Shown: positions 1 to 7,450, counted from the stretch's first letter. The stretch: 64,000 nt of DNA from Clostridia bacterium (GCA_017407755.1 JAFQVY010000010.1:124001-188000), one strand, 5' to 3'. The notes: generated from the sequence alone by a model not told the origin. A program made the numbers and translations.

Positions 1-115
1 CGCCGCGGCAGAATTCCTGCACCTATGCAGAGTCTCAAAAACTGATTTTCGTCAAATTCATTATTATTTTTATAAAAAACTTTTAATTTCCGTTAATTTG
101 ATGGGTTTAAAAGTA

Positions 116-144
116 TTGACAAAATATTCATATTATTATATAAT
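116..144 (+). promoter_or_regulatory. sigma-A promoter of the tRNA Arg-His-Lys operon
   Basis: A perfect TTGACA (116-121) and a perfect TATAAT (139-144) are separated by 17 bp, about 30 bp upstream of the first tRNA. The upstream bases 1-115 are AT-rich and hold no gene that I can support. Confidence 0.85.
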
Positions 145-173
145 AATCAGGCTGTGATTTTCATAGCCTCTAT

Positions 174-250
174 GCGTCAATAGCTCAGCAGGATAGAGCA
201 ACTGCCTTCTAAGCAGTAGGTCCGGGGTTCGAGTCCCTGTTGGCGCGCCA
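174..250 (+). tRNA. tRNA-Arg (anticodon TCT)
   Basis: The cloverleaf folds with acceptor GCGTCAA pairing to TTGGCGC (one G-U) and anticodon stem ACTGC/GCAGT. The 7-base loop carries TCT, which reads AGA/AGG. The discriminator is G and CCA is encoded in the DNA. It is the first gene of a three-tRNA transcript. Confidence 0.95.
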
Positions 251-255
251 TTTAT

Positions 256-333
256 GGTGACTATAGCTTAGTTGGTTAAAGCGCCAGGTTGTGGCCCTGG
301 AGACCGCCGGTTCGAATCCGGCTAGCCACCCCA
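256..333 (+). tRNA. tRNA-His (anticodon GTG)
   Basis: Anticodon stem CCAGG/CCTGG presents GTG. An extra 5' G at 256 sits opposite discriminator C330, the G-1:C73 pair that identifies tRNA-His. The 3' CCA is encoded. The acceptor stem has one apparent A-C mismatch at pair 4:69 (A260 against C326). Confidence 0.93.
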
Positions 334-336
334 TCT

Positions 337-412
337 GATCCATTAGCTCAGTTGGCAGAGCACTTGACTTTTAATCAAGGTGTCCGGAGTTCGAATCTCC
401 GATGGATCACCA
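337..412 (+). tRNA. tRNA-Lys (anticodon TTT)
   Basis: Acceptor GATCCAT pairs with ATGGATC. Anticodon stem CTTGA/TCAAG holds a loop with TTT. The discriminator is A and CCA is encoded. It is the last tRNA before a strong terminator. Confidence 0.95.
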
Positions 413-441
413 AAACCTCCGAAAATATTCGGAGGTTTTTT
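413..441 (+). terminator. rho-independent terminator of the Arg-His-Lys tRNA operon
   Basis: An 11-bp stem (413-423 with 428-438) encloses a 4-base loop and runs into a T-run ending at 441, directly after the tRNA-Lys CCA. Confidence 0.88.
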
Positions 442-443
442 AC

Positions 444-472
444 TTGATTTTTATTTAGTATTATGTTAGTAT
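444..472 (+). promoter_or_regulatory. sigma-A promoter of tRNA-Gln
   Basis: TTGATT (444-449) and TAGTAT (467-472) are spaced by 17 bp, 20 bp upstream of tRNA-Gln and just after the preceding terminator, so the gene appears to have its own promoter. Confidence 0.65.
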
Positions 473-491
473 AAAAAAGCAAATTTAATAT

Positions 492-567
492 TGGGCTGTA
501 GCCAAGCGGTAAGGCAACGGACTTTGACTCCGTCATCCCGTGGGTTCGAATCCCGCCAGCCCAGCCA
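492..567 (+). tRNA. tRNA-Gln (anticodon TTG)
   Basis: Acceptor TGGGCTG pairs with CAGCCCA, giving the U1-A72 pair usual for tRNA-Gln. The anticodon loop carries TTG within stem ACGGA/TCCGT. The discriminator is G and CCA is encoded. Confidence 0.94.
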
Positions 568-568
568 T

Positions 569-600
569 AAAATAGTCTGTACGTTTGTACAGACTATTTT
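569..600. terminator. bidirectional rho-independent terminator after tRNA-Gln
   Basis: A perfect 14-bp stem (569-582 with 587-600) has a GTTT loop and A/T runs on both sides, so it could stop transcription in either direction between tRNA-Gln and the opposing tRNA-Gly. Confidence 0.85.
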
Positions 601-650
601 AACTATCAATACGGGATTCGCTTTCGATTCTCTGCATCCTACGTTAGAAT

Positions 651-682
651 AAAAAAGACGGCATCCTTTTCAGGACGCCGTC
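651..682 (-). terminator. rho-independent terminator of tRNA-Gly
   Basis: On the minus strand an 11-bp stem (682-672 with 667-657) encloses a GAAA loop and is followed by six T (656-651). It lies 9 bases past the tRNA-Gly 3' end. Confidence 0.88.
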
Positions 683-691
683 ATTTATTTA

Positions 692-765
692 TGGAGCGGA
701 TGAAGGGAATCGAACCCTCACGATCAGCTTGGAAGGCTGAAGTTCTACCACTAAACTACATCCGC
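692..765 (-). tRNA. tRNA-Gly (anticodon TCC)
   Basis: On the minus strand acceptor GCGGATG pairs with CATCCGC, and anticodon stem TCAGC/GCTGA presents TCC. The discriminator is T and CCA is encoded. It is a single-gene transcript with its own promoter and terminator. Confidence 0.95.
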
Positions 766-783
766 ATATCGTCAACGCCAATG

Positions 784-813
784 ATTATATCACAGCGCAG
801 ACGTATTTGTCAA
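784..813 (-). promoter_or_regulatory. sigma-A promoter of tRNA-Gly
   Basis: On the minus strand a perfect TTGACA (813-808) and a perfect TATAAT (789-784) are spaced by 18 bp, about 20 bp before the tRNA 5' end. Confidence 0.82.
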
Positions 814-831
814 CAAAATTTGTGTCAAAAT

Positions 832-1233
832 TTACTGCTGACTTGAGTCGATTCTGTAAATGTTTTGGGAATCAATATCAATGTTGGGAATGATAATAGG
901 CTTAATACCTGCATTAGCAGTAACTGTTGTAACCAAAGCCTTAACATAAGGGTAAAGAATCTTAAAGCTTTCTGTATGAATCATTTCCTTTGTTGCACCG
1001 GGTGCATAGGAAAAAATACCAACAACAACTACTTTGATGTTAAGCTTCTTGTCCTCAGATGTGTCACCGGTTTCTACTTCAAACTCGCCGCGGCAAACAT
1101 TGCCCTGACCGTCTTTAGGGTACTTAACATTGTAAGAAAATTTATTACCGATTTTAATTTGCATATTTGGGTCCAAACGGTTAAAAAAGTTAATATCTGA
1201 AACTGTATAAGCCTTAAGCTCACAACAAGCCAT
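832..1233 (-). CDS. SecB-like protein-export chaperone
   Basis: A 133-residue cytosolic protein. The C-terminal half matches the SecB family (PF02556). It has a beta strand with GIFSYAPG, then FKILYPYVKALVTTVTANAG and KPIIIPNIDID, which corresponds to the family pattern of an FPYARELIS-type helix followed by an FPPLNLPPI-type strand. SecB tetramers hold unfolded preproteins. In Firmicutes classical SecB is usually missing, and SecB-like proteins are sometimes toxin-antitoxin chaperones, but no toxin gene is adjacent here. GAGGAG precedes the ATG. The gene is divergent from the secreted dockerin protein, each with its own promoter. The family call is good; the client is unknown. Confidence 0.75.
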   Translation of the reverse strand: MACCELKAYTVSDINFFNRLDPNMQIKIGNKFSYNVKYPKDGQGNVCRGEFEVETGDTSEDKKLNIKVVVVGIFSYAPGATKEMIHTESFKILYPYVKALVTTVTANAGIKPIIIPNIDIDSQNIYRIDSSQQ

Positions 1234-1266
1234 AAAAACAACTCCTCAAGATATAAGATTAAGTAA

Positions 1267-1294
1267 ATTATAGCACAATGTAACAAAAAATCAA
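1267..1294 (-). promoter_or_regulatory. sigma-A promoter of the SecB-like gene
   Basis: On the minus strand TTGATT (1294-1289) and a perfect TATAAT (1272-1267) are spaced by 16 bp, about 35 bp before the start codon. Confidence 0.68.
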
Positions 1295-1346
1295 TACGCT
1301 TGTGTTATTTTTCTACAATGTTTGTGAAAAAATATTTAGATTTTAC

Positions 1347-1375
1347 TTGCTTTTCTACTCGTATAGTAGTATAAT
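1347..1375 (+). promoter_or_regulatory. sigma-A promoter of the dockerin protein gene
   Basis: TTGCTT (1347-1352) and a perfect TATAAT (1370-1375) are spaced by 17 bp. The leader to the ATG at 1423 is about 40 bases and ends in AGGAG. Confidence 0.78.
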
Positions 1376-1422
1376 GAACAATGCAGTTTGTTCTGTAAAA
1401 ATTATGTTAGGAGATGAATTCT

Positions 1423-2271
1423 ATGAAAAACCAGTTCGCAAAAATCGTTGCAGTTCTCATGGTTCTTGCTATGGCTGTATCCGTTTTTGGTCTTTGCGCT
1501 TCTGCTGCAGAGGAAACAACTGAGGCTCAGGTAGCTCTTTTAGGTGACGTAAACCTCGACGGTAAGGTTACAATTCAGGACGCTACTCTCGTTCAGAAGG
1601 CTATCGCTAAGCTCGCAACTCTTGATGAGGTTCAGACAGCTGTTGCTGACGCTTTCGAAGATGGCACTGTTAACGTTAAGGACGCTACAGCTATCCAGAA
1701 GTGGATTGCTAAGTTCGAGGACGCTAACCAGAACATCGGCAAACCCCTCGGTTCTACCAACGATGAGGCAACACCTGAGGAGTCTACTCCCGAAGAGTCC
1801 ACACCTGAGGAGTCTACTCCCGAAGAGTCCACACCTGAGGAGTCTACACCTGAGGAAGCTACAAAGGATGAGGACGTTGTAGATCCTTCTACAAAGGACG
1901 AGGAAACTCCTGTTGAGCCTGAAGTTCCTGCAACAGAGGAAGAAGCAACTAAGGATCAGGCTACTGTTGACGAGCCCACAACTACTTACAACGTAGCAGG
2001 TGAGGAAGGTCTTTGTGGCATAGGTTGGGATCCTGCTGCTAACCAGATGACTTATGACGGCGACGGTACATGGAGCATTACTTTCACAGGTATTGCTGCA
2101 GGCACATACCAGTTCAAAGTTGTTGAGGGCGGCGCTTGGGGCAACCCCGACTACAACCTCGAAGGTTTAGCAAACAGCAGCGGTAATGCAAATATCACTG
2201 TTGAAATCGACAACGCTACAGTTGTTATCGGCTTCGACGGCGAGAAGGCTGTTATCGAGTCTATTGCTTAA
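1423..2271 (+). CDS. secreted dockerin-linker-X25-like protein (candidate amylosome component)
   Basis: A 282-residue exported protein. Residues 1-28 are a signal peptide with cleavage likely after CASA. Residues 39-99 are a type I dockerin-like pair: the first calcium loop (D42, N44, D46, G47, D53) is canonical, while the second (D76, D80, G81, D87) is degenerate with F78 at a ligand position. Residues 110-188 are an acidic Thr/Pro/Glu linker containing TPEES repeats. Residues 189-282 form a beta domain with GWDP, GDGTWS, AGTYQFKV and a WGNPDYN segment, resembling the X25 modules of pullulanases and of Ruminococcus bromii amylosome proteins. There is no catalytic domain, so a structural or starch-binding role is inferred. 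The ATG at 1414 abuts AGGAG with no spacing, so 1423 is preferred. Codons are strongly biased like those of the ribosomal genes here, which suggests high expression. Confidence 0.75.
   Translation: MKNQFAKIVAVLMVLAMAVSVFGLCASAAEETTEAQVALLGDVNLDGKVTIQDATLVQKAIAKLATLDEVQTAVADAFEDGTVNVKDATAIQKWIAKFEDANQNIGKPLGSTNDEATPEESTPEESTPEESTPEESTPEESTPEEATKDEDVVDPSTKDEETPVEPEVPATEEEATKDQATVDEPTTTYNVAGEEGLCGIGWDPAANQMTYDGDGTWSITFTGIAAGTYQFKVVEGGAWGNPDYNLEGLANSSGNANITVEIDNATVVIGFDGEKAVIESIA
1771..1860 (+). repeat. 30-bp tandem repeat encoding the TPEES linker
   Basis: Two identical 30-bp units (1771-1800 and 1801-1830) and a diverged third (1831-1860) each encode two TPEES pentapeptides, the last ending TPEEA. 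Near-identity at DNA level suggests recent expansion and possible length variation between strains. Confidence 0.88.
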
Positions 2272-2289
2272 TTAGTAATTTTTGCTTTT

Positions 2290-2319
2290 AACGGAGCTGA
2301 TATTTTTCAGCTCCGTTTT
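2290..2319 (+). terminator. terminator of the dockerin protein gene
   Basis: An 11-bp stem (2290-2300 with 2307-2317) has a 6-base loop and a short T-run. It lies 18 bases past the stop and only 10 bases before tRNA-Ala. Confidence 0.78.
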
Positions 2320-2328
2320 CCTTTATAC

Positions 2329-2404
2329 GGGGGCGTAGCTCAGTTGGTAGAGCGTTCGGTTCGCATTCGAAAGGTCGAGAGTTCAAATCTCTTCGTCTCC
2401 ACCA
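2329..2404 (+). tRNA. tRNA-Ala (anticodon CGC)
   Basis: Acceptor GGGGGCG pairs with CGTCTCC and includes the G3:U70 wobble that identifies tRNA-Ala. The anticodon loop carries CGC (codon GCG). The discriminator is A and CCA is encoded. There is no room for a promoter between the upstream terminator and the tRNA, and no terminator before the next gene, so it may depend on readthrough and be cut from a longer transcript. Confidence 0.93.
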
Positions 2405-2426
2405 TATTCAGTTTTGAGAGGGAATT

Positions 2427-4028
2427 ATGGGTAAAAAGCTTAAAAACTATAAAAATTACTTTATAAATTTAATATGCCCTGCTTTTATATTTGGTTCAAT
2501 TACAGGCGTACTTACAGCGATTGTTATCGTTCTTTACAAGAAATGTGCAAGTATTATTATTGGTTTTTCCGAAAGCGGTTATTCTTTTGTAAAGAGCAAC
2601 CTTTATTACGCCCCCTTGGTTTTAATTGGATTTATCCTTCTTGCTCTGCTTTTGTCTTTTCTTTATAAAAAAGCTCCTAACCTTAAAGGCGGCGGTATCC
2701 CAACATCAATTGGTATAATCAGAGGAGTATTGCCCTTCAAGTGGTTTACAAACCTTGTAGGAGTGTTTTTCCTTTCTCTTACTTCGTTTTTTGTTGGTGT
2801 TCCATTAGGTAATGAAGGTCCCGCAGTACAAATGGGTACTTTGCTTGGCAGAGCAAGTGTTTCACCTCTGTTAAAAAAACACAGAGCTTGGAGCAGATAT
2901 TCAATGACCGGCGGTGCTTGTGCAGGCTTTTCAGTTGCCACAGGTGCTCCTGTGTCGGGTATAGTTTTCGCTCTCGAAGAAGCCCATCAAAGCTTCTCGC
3001 CAATGATTATGATTGTTGCCTCAACCTCTGTAATGTTTGCACACATCACAACTGAGGTGTTATCGCTTTATTTCAATATAAATGTAAGGCTTTTTCATCA
3101 GCTGAATTTCCCCGCATTTCGTATTCGTGATATATGGATGCCTGTTGTTGTAGGCATTTTCGTGGGAATTCTTGCAGTGCTTGTCCTTAAATATTATAAG
3201 CTCATAAGCACTTTCATCAACAAAAAGCTTTCTTTTATACCTCTGAAATATAAGATTTTTGCTATTTATACATTTACATTCGTTGCAGGAATGTTTTCTT
3301 TTTCTTTTGTTTCTACAGGCCACCATCTGATTGAGGATTTGCTTATTTCATCTCCCTCATTTGTAATGCTTTTAGCAATACTTTTAATCAGGACAACCCT
3401 TACTTTTTCGGCAAACTCCAGCGGTATTACAGGTGGTCTTTTCCTGCCGATTATGGCTTTGGGAGCAACCTCCGCTTCAATAGTGGGAAAGGGGCTTGTT
3501 CTTGCAGGAGTAGACGAAAAATATTACACTTTAATCGTTGCTTTGGGTATAACCGCCTGCATTTCCGGTATGATGAAAACCCCCTTTACCGCGATGGTTT
3601 TCGCAATTGAAGCACTTTCTTGCAGCGGATATATTCTTCCTGTAATTGTAGCTTCCTGTGTTTCTTATGTAATTACAGAAATGCTTGACGTAAAATCGAT
3701 TACCGATATCGCTCTCGAAAACACCATAGAAAGCCTCTACCATTCGAAAGAACATGAGGTTTATGATACTTTTGTAAAAGTTAAATCAAACTCCTTTGCC
3801 GTTGGCAAGCAAATCAGAGATATTCTCTGGCCTAATAATCTCTTTGTGCTTTCTGTTAAAAGCAAAGATAGTCAGGCTGAGGTTGACGTTCGCGGTTCTA
3901 AACAACTAAAGGCAGGAGACGTTCTTCATGTTCGTTATATGACTTATAGCGAGCCTGACACAAAGGAAGAGCTCATTTCCATTGTAGGCGTGCAGGATTA
4001 TGATGAGCATATTGATACCATTATATAA
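2427..4028 (+). CDS. ClC-family chloride/proton antiporter with C-terminal RCK_C-like domain
   Basis: A 533-residue membrane protein. ClC selectivity motifs are present: GGGIP (88-92), GNEGP (128-132, with E130 as the gating glutamate) and a GGLFLP stretch near 350. FALEE (171-175) matches the internal proton glutamate, so both glutamates that mark exchangers rather than channels are kept. Residues from about 450 to 533 form a soluble beta-alpha domain like TrkA-C/RCK_C rather than the CBS pair common in other ClCs. The start follows GAGAGGGA. It lies 22 bases after tRNA-Ala with no terminator between them. The likely role is chloride or pH homeostasis. Confidence 0.88.
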   Translation: MGKKLKNYKNYFINLICPAFIFGSITGVLTAIVIVLYKKCASIIIGFSESGYSFVKSNLYYAPLVLIGFILLALLLSFLYKKAPNLKGGGIPTSIGIIRGVLPFKWFTNLVGVFFLSLTSFFVGVPLGNEGPAVQMGTLLGRASVSPLLKKHRAWSRYSMTGGACAGFSVATGAPVSGIVFALEEAHQSFSPMIMIVASTSVMFAHITTEVLSLYFNINVRLFHQLNFPAFRIRDIWMPVVVGIFVGILAVLVLKYYKLISTFINKKLSFIPLKYKIFAIYTFTFVAGMFSFSFVSTGHHLIEDLLISSPSFVMLLAILLIRTTLTFSANSSGITGGLFLPIMALGATSASIVGKGLVLAGVDEKYYTLIVALGITACISGMMKTPFTAMVFAIEALSCSGYILPVIVASCVSYVITEMLDVKSITDIALENTIESLYHSKEHEVYDTFVKVKSNSFAVGKQIRDILWPNNLFVLSVKSKDSQAEVDVRGSKQLKAGDVLHVRYMTYSEPDTKEELISIVGVQDYDEHIDTII

Positions 4029-4029
4029 G

Positions 4030-4064
4030 AAAATCACCTGAGATTAATTCTCAGGTGATTTTTT
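4030..4064. terminator. bidirectional terminator between convergent genes
   Basis: A 14-bp perfect stem (4030-4043 with 4049-4062) has a 5-base loop and T/A runs on both sides. The stop codon of the minus-strand flavoprotein lies in the loop. Confidence 0.85.
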
Positions 4065-5624
4065 CGTCATAATCATTTCTGCACATTTAATTCCGTCAAC
4101 CGCCGCAGAAACTATTCCTCCTGCATATCCTGCACCTTCGCCGCAAGGGTATAGTCCTTTTATATTAATAGCTTCAAGATTCTCGTCTCGTACAATTCGC
4201 ACAGGTGACGAGCTTCTTGTTTCAGCCGCAGAAAGAATAGCATCCTCAGCGTTAAATACCGACATCTTTCTTGCAAAAGCCGAAAGTCCGTCTTTAAGTC
4301 CGCTGTTTATAAATTCGGGGAAAATCTTTTCTATCTTAGTAAGATTATATCCGGGTTTTATAGAAGGCTTTACACTGCAAACCTTGTTATCAGCACCTTT
4401 AAGAAAACTTCCCACAGTTTCAATAGGAGCGTTATAATTCTTGCCGCCATTTTCAAAGGCATTTTTTTCAATACTACGCTGAAGCTCAATGCCTGCAAGG
4501 GGAGAGGAGGACGAGAAATCTTCGGGATATACACTTACAAGCACAGCCGAATTTGAGTTTTCGCCGTTTCTTCTGCTATAGCTCATACCGTTGGTGCAAA
4601 GTAAACCTTCTTCGCTTGAAGCGTTTACTACCACTCCGCCGGGACACATACAGAATGTATAAACACCCCTGCCTGAGGTGGCTTTAGCGTTAAGCTTATA
4701 GTCGGCAGTAGGCAGCTTTGAGGCGAAACTTCCATATTGACATTTGTTGACATCTTTAGCCTTGTGCTCAATTCTTACGCCTATAGAAAAGGGCTTTTGC
4801 TGTAAAACAACGCCCTTATTTAAGAGCATTTCAAAAGTGTCTCTTGCACTGTGACCTATAGCCAGCACTACGTGTTCGGTCTCAATAACGCTGTCTCTGT
4901 TTACTGTTACGCTTTTAATTTTTCCGTCTTTTATGTTAATGTCCGTAACCGCAGACTCAAACATAAAGCTTCCGCCCAAAGCAATAATCTCTTTGCGGAT
5001 ATTTTTGATAACGTTTTTCAATACATCTGTGCCGATATGAGGCTTTGCGTTTATAAGGATGTCTTCCTGTGCGCCAAACTCTACAAAGGTTCTCAAAACA
5101 TGCGTTGCTCTGCTGTCGTTGGTGCCTGTGTTAAGCTTGCCGTCAGAAAAAGTACCGGCGCCGCCTTCGCCAAACTGTATGTTTGAGCTTGTGTTTAATA
5201 AAGCGTATTTAAAGAAAAGCTCAACATCTTCGCTTCTTTTGTCAACGTCTTTTCCACGCTCAAGTACAATAGGCTTTGCACCGAACCTTACTAAAGTCAA
5301 AGCTGCAAATAATCCTGCTGGGCCGCTTCCGACAACCACAGGCCTTTCTTTTATTTCCTTTGTAGGATTAAAGCTATACCTGTATGGCTTAAACTGTTCA
5401 ACATTAGAATTTTTACCGATTATCTTACTTTCGTTTACATTAAGCGTTGCAGTAACAGTAGCGTTATAATAAACATTGTCTTTTTTTCTTGCATCAATGC
5501 TTATTCTATGAATCCTGTAGCTTTCGATACTTTGTTCATTGATTTTTAAGTTTTTTATAAGTGCATTTTTTATATCATTGCCCGTATATCCGACAGGCAG
5601 TTTTAAATTTGTAACTTTAATCAT
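4044..5624 (-). CDS. FAD-dependent oxidoreductase (COG2509 type)
   Basis: A 526-residue protein. About 90 N-terminal residues form a small domain, followed by a dinucleotide-binding motif GSGPAGLFAAL and a long FAD domain with FGEGGAGTFSDGKL near 150. The end carries PCGEGAGYAGGIVSAAVDG, the usual second FAD contact. This matches the uncharacterised FAD-dependent dehydrogenases of COG2509, whose substrate is unknown. The ATG overlaps the stop of the upstream flavoprotein as ATGA, so the two are translationally coupled. Transcription ends at the bidirectional hairpin at 4030-4064. Confidence 0.85.
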   Translation of the reverse strand: MIKVTNLKLPVGYTGNDIKNALIKNLKINEQSIESYRIHRISIDARKKDNVYYNATVTATLNVNESKIIGKNSNVEQFKPYRYSFNPTKEIKERPVVVGSGPAGLFAALTLVRFGAKPIVLERGKDVDKRSEDVELFFKYALLNTSSNIQFGEGGAGTFSDGKLNTGTNDSRATHVLRTFVEFGAQEDILINAKPHIGTDVLKNVIKNIRKEIIALGGSFMFESAVTDINIKDGKIKSVTVNRDSVIETEHVVLAIGHSARDTFEMLLNKGVVLQQKPFSIGVRIEHKAKDVNKCQYGSFASKLPTADYKLNAKATSGRGVYTFCMCPGGVVVNASSEEGLLCTNGMSYSRRNGENSNSAVLVSVYPEDFSSSSPLAGIELQRSIEKNAFENGGKNYNAPIETVGSFLKGADNKVCSVKPSIKPGYNLTKIEKIFPEFINSGLKDGLSAFARKMSVFNAEDAILSAAETRSSSPVRIVRDENLEAINIKGLYPCGEGAGYAGGIVSAAVDGIKCAEMIMTKKSPEN

Positions 5625-6835
5625 AATGCGCTCGCCGCCAAATATGCTGTTGCAAAGGCGAAATGCAGGTTAAAGCCACCGCAGTCGCCGTTGCAGTCAA
5701 GAGCTTCTCCAATTACATAAAGCCCCTTGATTTTCTTGCTTTCCATTGTATTTGCATCAATTTCGTCACCCTTAACTCCGCCTTTTGTTACTTGGGCGTC
5801 GCTTAGGTCCTTAACACCCAAAACCTCAAAATCCAATGAGTTAAGCTTGCTTGCAATAGCTTTTATTTCTTTGTCAGAAATATCCCGTGCCTTCTTGTTT
5901 AAAGAAACCTTCGCATCCTTCAAAACAATCTGAGCAACTCGTTTATGAAGCATTCCCGTCATAAGATTTTCGGCATCAAGGGTTGAAAAAACCTCTCTGT
6001 TTCTGCAAAGTGTTTCTACCAAAGCGTTAAAATCCAGTTCAGGCATGAGCTTGATTTTTAAGATGTAGCTCTTATGTTTTTCAATATACCCTGAAAGGTT
6101 AAAAACACAAATACCCGAAAGTGCATTCTCGGTAAACTGAATTTCGCCCAACTCTTTGCGAACGCACTTGCCGTCAACTTCTAAGCCTATTTCGCCCTGT
6201 ACTCTGACGCCTTTAAGGGACTTTAGATAGTCGGACTTTACCAAAACAGGGCATAAAGCAGGGGAGGGTTTTATAACTGTATGGCCAAGATTTTTAAGTA
6301 TCTCATAGCCTGACTTGTCACCGCCTGCCTTAGGCGATGCCGCTCCTCCTGTAGCAACAATAACCTTGTCCGCAGTAAAGTTACCCTTATCTGTTGCTAT
6401 TTTAAAGAGGTTGCTTTTCTCAACACTTAAGGCTTTACATTCACAGCAAAAAGTAACGTTTTCCTTTTCAGCGTTAAATCTCAGAACATCTAAAACCGAA
6501 CTTGCCTGATTGGATTTAGGATAAACCCTGCCAAAATCATCGGCTTTGGTCATAAGTCCCATTTCGCTGAAAAGCTCAAGAACCTTATCAGAAGAACACG
6601 CTTTCAGTACTTCACCTGTATAAATCCTGAAAGTGCCGTGATAGTTTTCTTCCTTAACATAAATATTTGTAAGGTTACATCTTCCGTTTCCTGTTATAAG
6701 CAACTTTTTGCCTACTCGTTGGTTCTTTTCAATTAATATGATATTTTTATCCTTGTGGATTTTAGCGGCAAGAGCTGTAAAGAAAAGTCCTCCTGCACCG
6801 CCGCCGATAACTGCAATGTCATAATGATTTTTCAT
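5621..6835 (-). CDS. HI0933/YhiN-family flavoprotein
   Basis: A 404-residue NAD(P)/FAD-dependent oxidoreductase. It has GGGAGGLFFTALAAK at the N-terminus, the family-specific KLLITGNGRCNLTN near 50, VATGGAASPKAGGDKSGY in the middle and GEALDCNGDCGGFNLHFA at the C-terminus. Some databases name members BaiN after a bile-acid 7-dehydroxylation gene, but nothing here supports bile-acid metabolism: no other bai gene is present. It is paired with a second flavoprotein through an ATGA overlap. The function is unknown. Confidence 0.86.
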   Translation of the reverse strand: MKNHYDIAVIGGGAGGLFFTALAAKIHKDKNIILIEKNQRVGKKLLITGNGRCNLTNIYVKEENYHGTFRIYTGEVLKACSSDKVLELFSEMGLMTKADDFGRVYPKSNQASSVLDVLRFNAEKENVTFCCECKALSVEKSNLFKIATDKGNFTADKVIVATGGAASPKAGGDKSGYEILKNLGHTVIKPSPALCPVLVKSDYLKSLKGVRVQGEIGLEVDGKCVRKELGEIQFTENALSGICVFNLSGYIEKHKSYILKIKLMPELDFNALVETLCRNREVFSTLDAENLMTGMLHKRVAQIVLKDAKVSLNKKARDISDKEIKAIASKLNSLDFEVLGVKDLSDAQVTKGGVKGDEIDANTMESKKIKGLYVIGEALDCNGDCGGFNLHFAFATAYLAASAL

Positions 6836-6843
6836 ATTAACAC

Positions 6844-6875
6844 CTAAAAAATAGGGGCAATTATGAAAATTGCCC
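6844..6875 (-). terminator. terminator of the small-multidrug-export-type gene
   Basis: On the minus strand an 8-bp stem GGGCAATT/AATTGCCC (6875-6868 with 6862-6855) is followed by CTATTTTTT. The AGGTG of the next gene begins right after the T-run. Confidence 0.7.
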
Positions 6876-6883
6876 GATAAATA

Positions 6884-7450
6884 TTATAGTAAAGTAATAA
6901 GCCACGGAATACCGTAGGTTATAAATGACATAATTGCCATTGCCATAATTACGCCCAAAAGAATACTGATTACAGAGTCCTTAAGGTTAAGCTTTAAAAG
7001 CACAGCAATAAGTGCTCCTGTCCAAGCGCCTGTACCGGGTAGAGGAATTCCGACAAAAAGCAAAAGTCCCCATCTTTTGTACTTAGTAACCTTAGCAGAC
7101 TGCTTCATAGCTTTTGCTTCAATTTTATTAACAAGCTTGCCAAGGTGTTTTGTTTTTTTCATAAGATTAAAAATCTTTTCAATAAACAGAAAGATAAAGG
7201 GAATAGGCAAAACATTGCCTATAACGCTTATAATAACTGCAAGCCAGTAGTCAACACCTAAAAGGCTTGCGGCAATCATACCGCCGCGGCATTCAAGAAT
7301 AGGGAAAAGAGAAATAATAAAAACTACCAACTCAGCAGGCACTCCGCCCATAAAGCTTACAATGCTGTTTACAAGTGTTTCGGTAAAGCCTCTGCTTTCG
7401 TCTGCAGTTGCAGAAGCACTGATTGCCAAGCTTTTGATTTTACTTAACAT
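6884..7450 (-). CDS. small multidrug-export-type membrane protein (COG2426/PF06695)
   Basis: A 188-residue integral membrane protein. Its features are PILECRGGMIAASLLGV, IGNVLPIPFIFLFIE, and a downstream GIPLPGTGAWTGALIAVLL loop between predicted helices, typical of COG2426 proteins. Export activity for this family is weakly supported in the literature, so the name is a family label. An upstream in-frame ATG (7483) exists, but GAGGTG sits just before the ATG at 7450, so that start is chosen. It is divergent from the VanZ-like gene. Confidence 0.8.
   Translation of the reverse strand: MLSKIKSLAISASATADESRGFTETLVNSIVSFMGGVPAELVVFIISLFPILECRGGMIAASLLGVDYWLAVIISVIGNVLPIPFIFLFIEKIFNLMKKTKHLGKLVNKIEAKAMKQSAKVTKYKRWGLLLFVGIPLPGTGAWTGALIAVLLKLNLKDSVISILLGVIMAMAIMSFITYGIPWLITLL

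Noticed and set aside
1-45. Open frame entering the window from the left edge and stopping at TGA 43-45
   Set aside because: Only 14 codons are visible, with no recognisable motif, so a 3' gene end cannot be supported.
1632-1882. Repeat-rich frames on both strands over the linker
   Set aside because: They are out-of-frame shadows of the tandem repeat in the secreted protein and have no ribosome-binding site.
5621-6835. Bile-acid dehydroxylation function (BaiN) for the HI0933-family flavoprotein
   Set aside because: The name is transferred by family similarity; no other bai gene is in the window.
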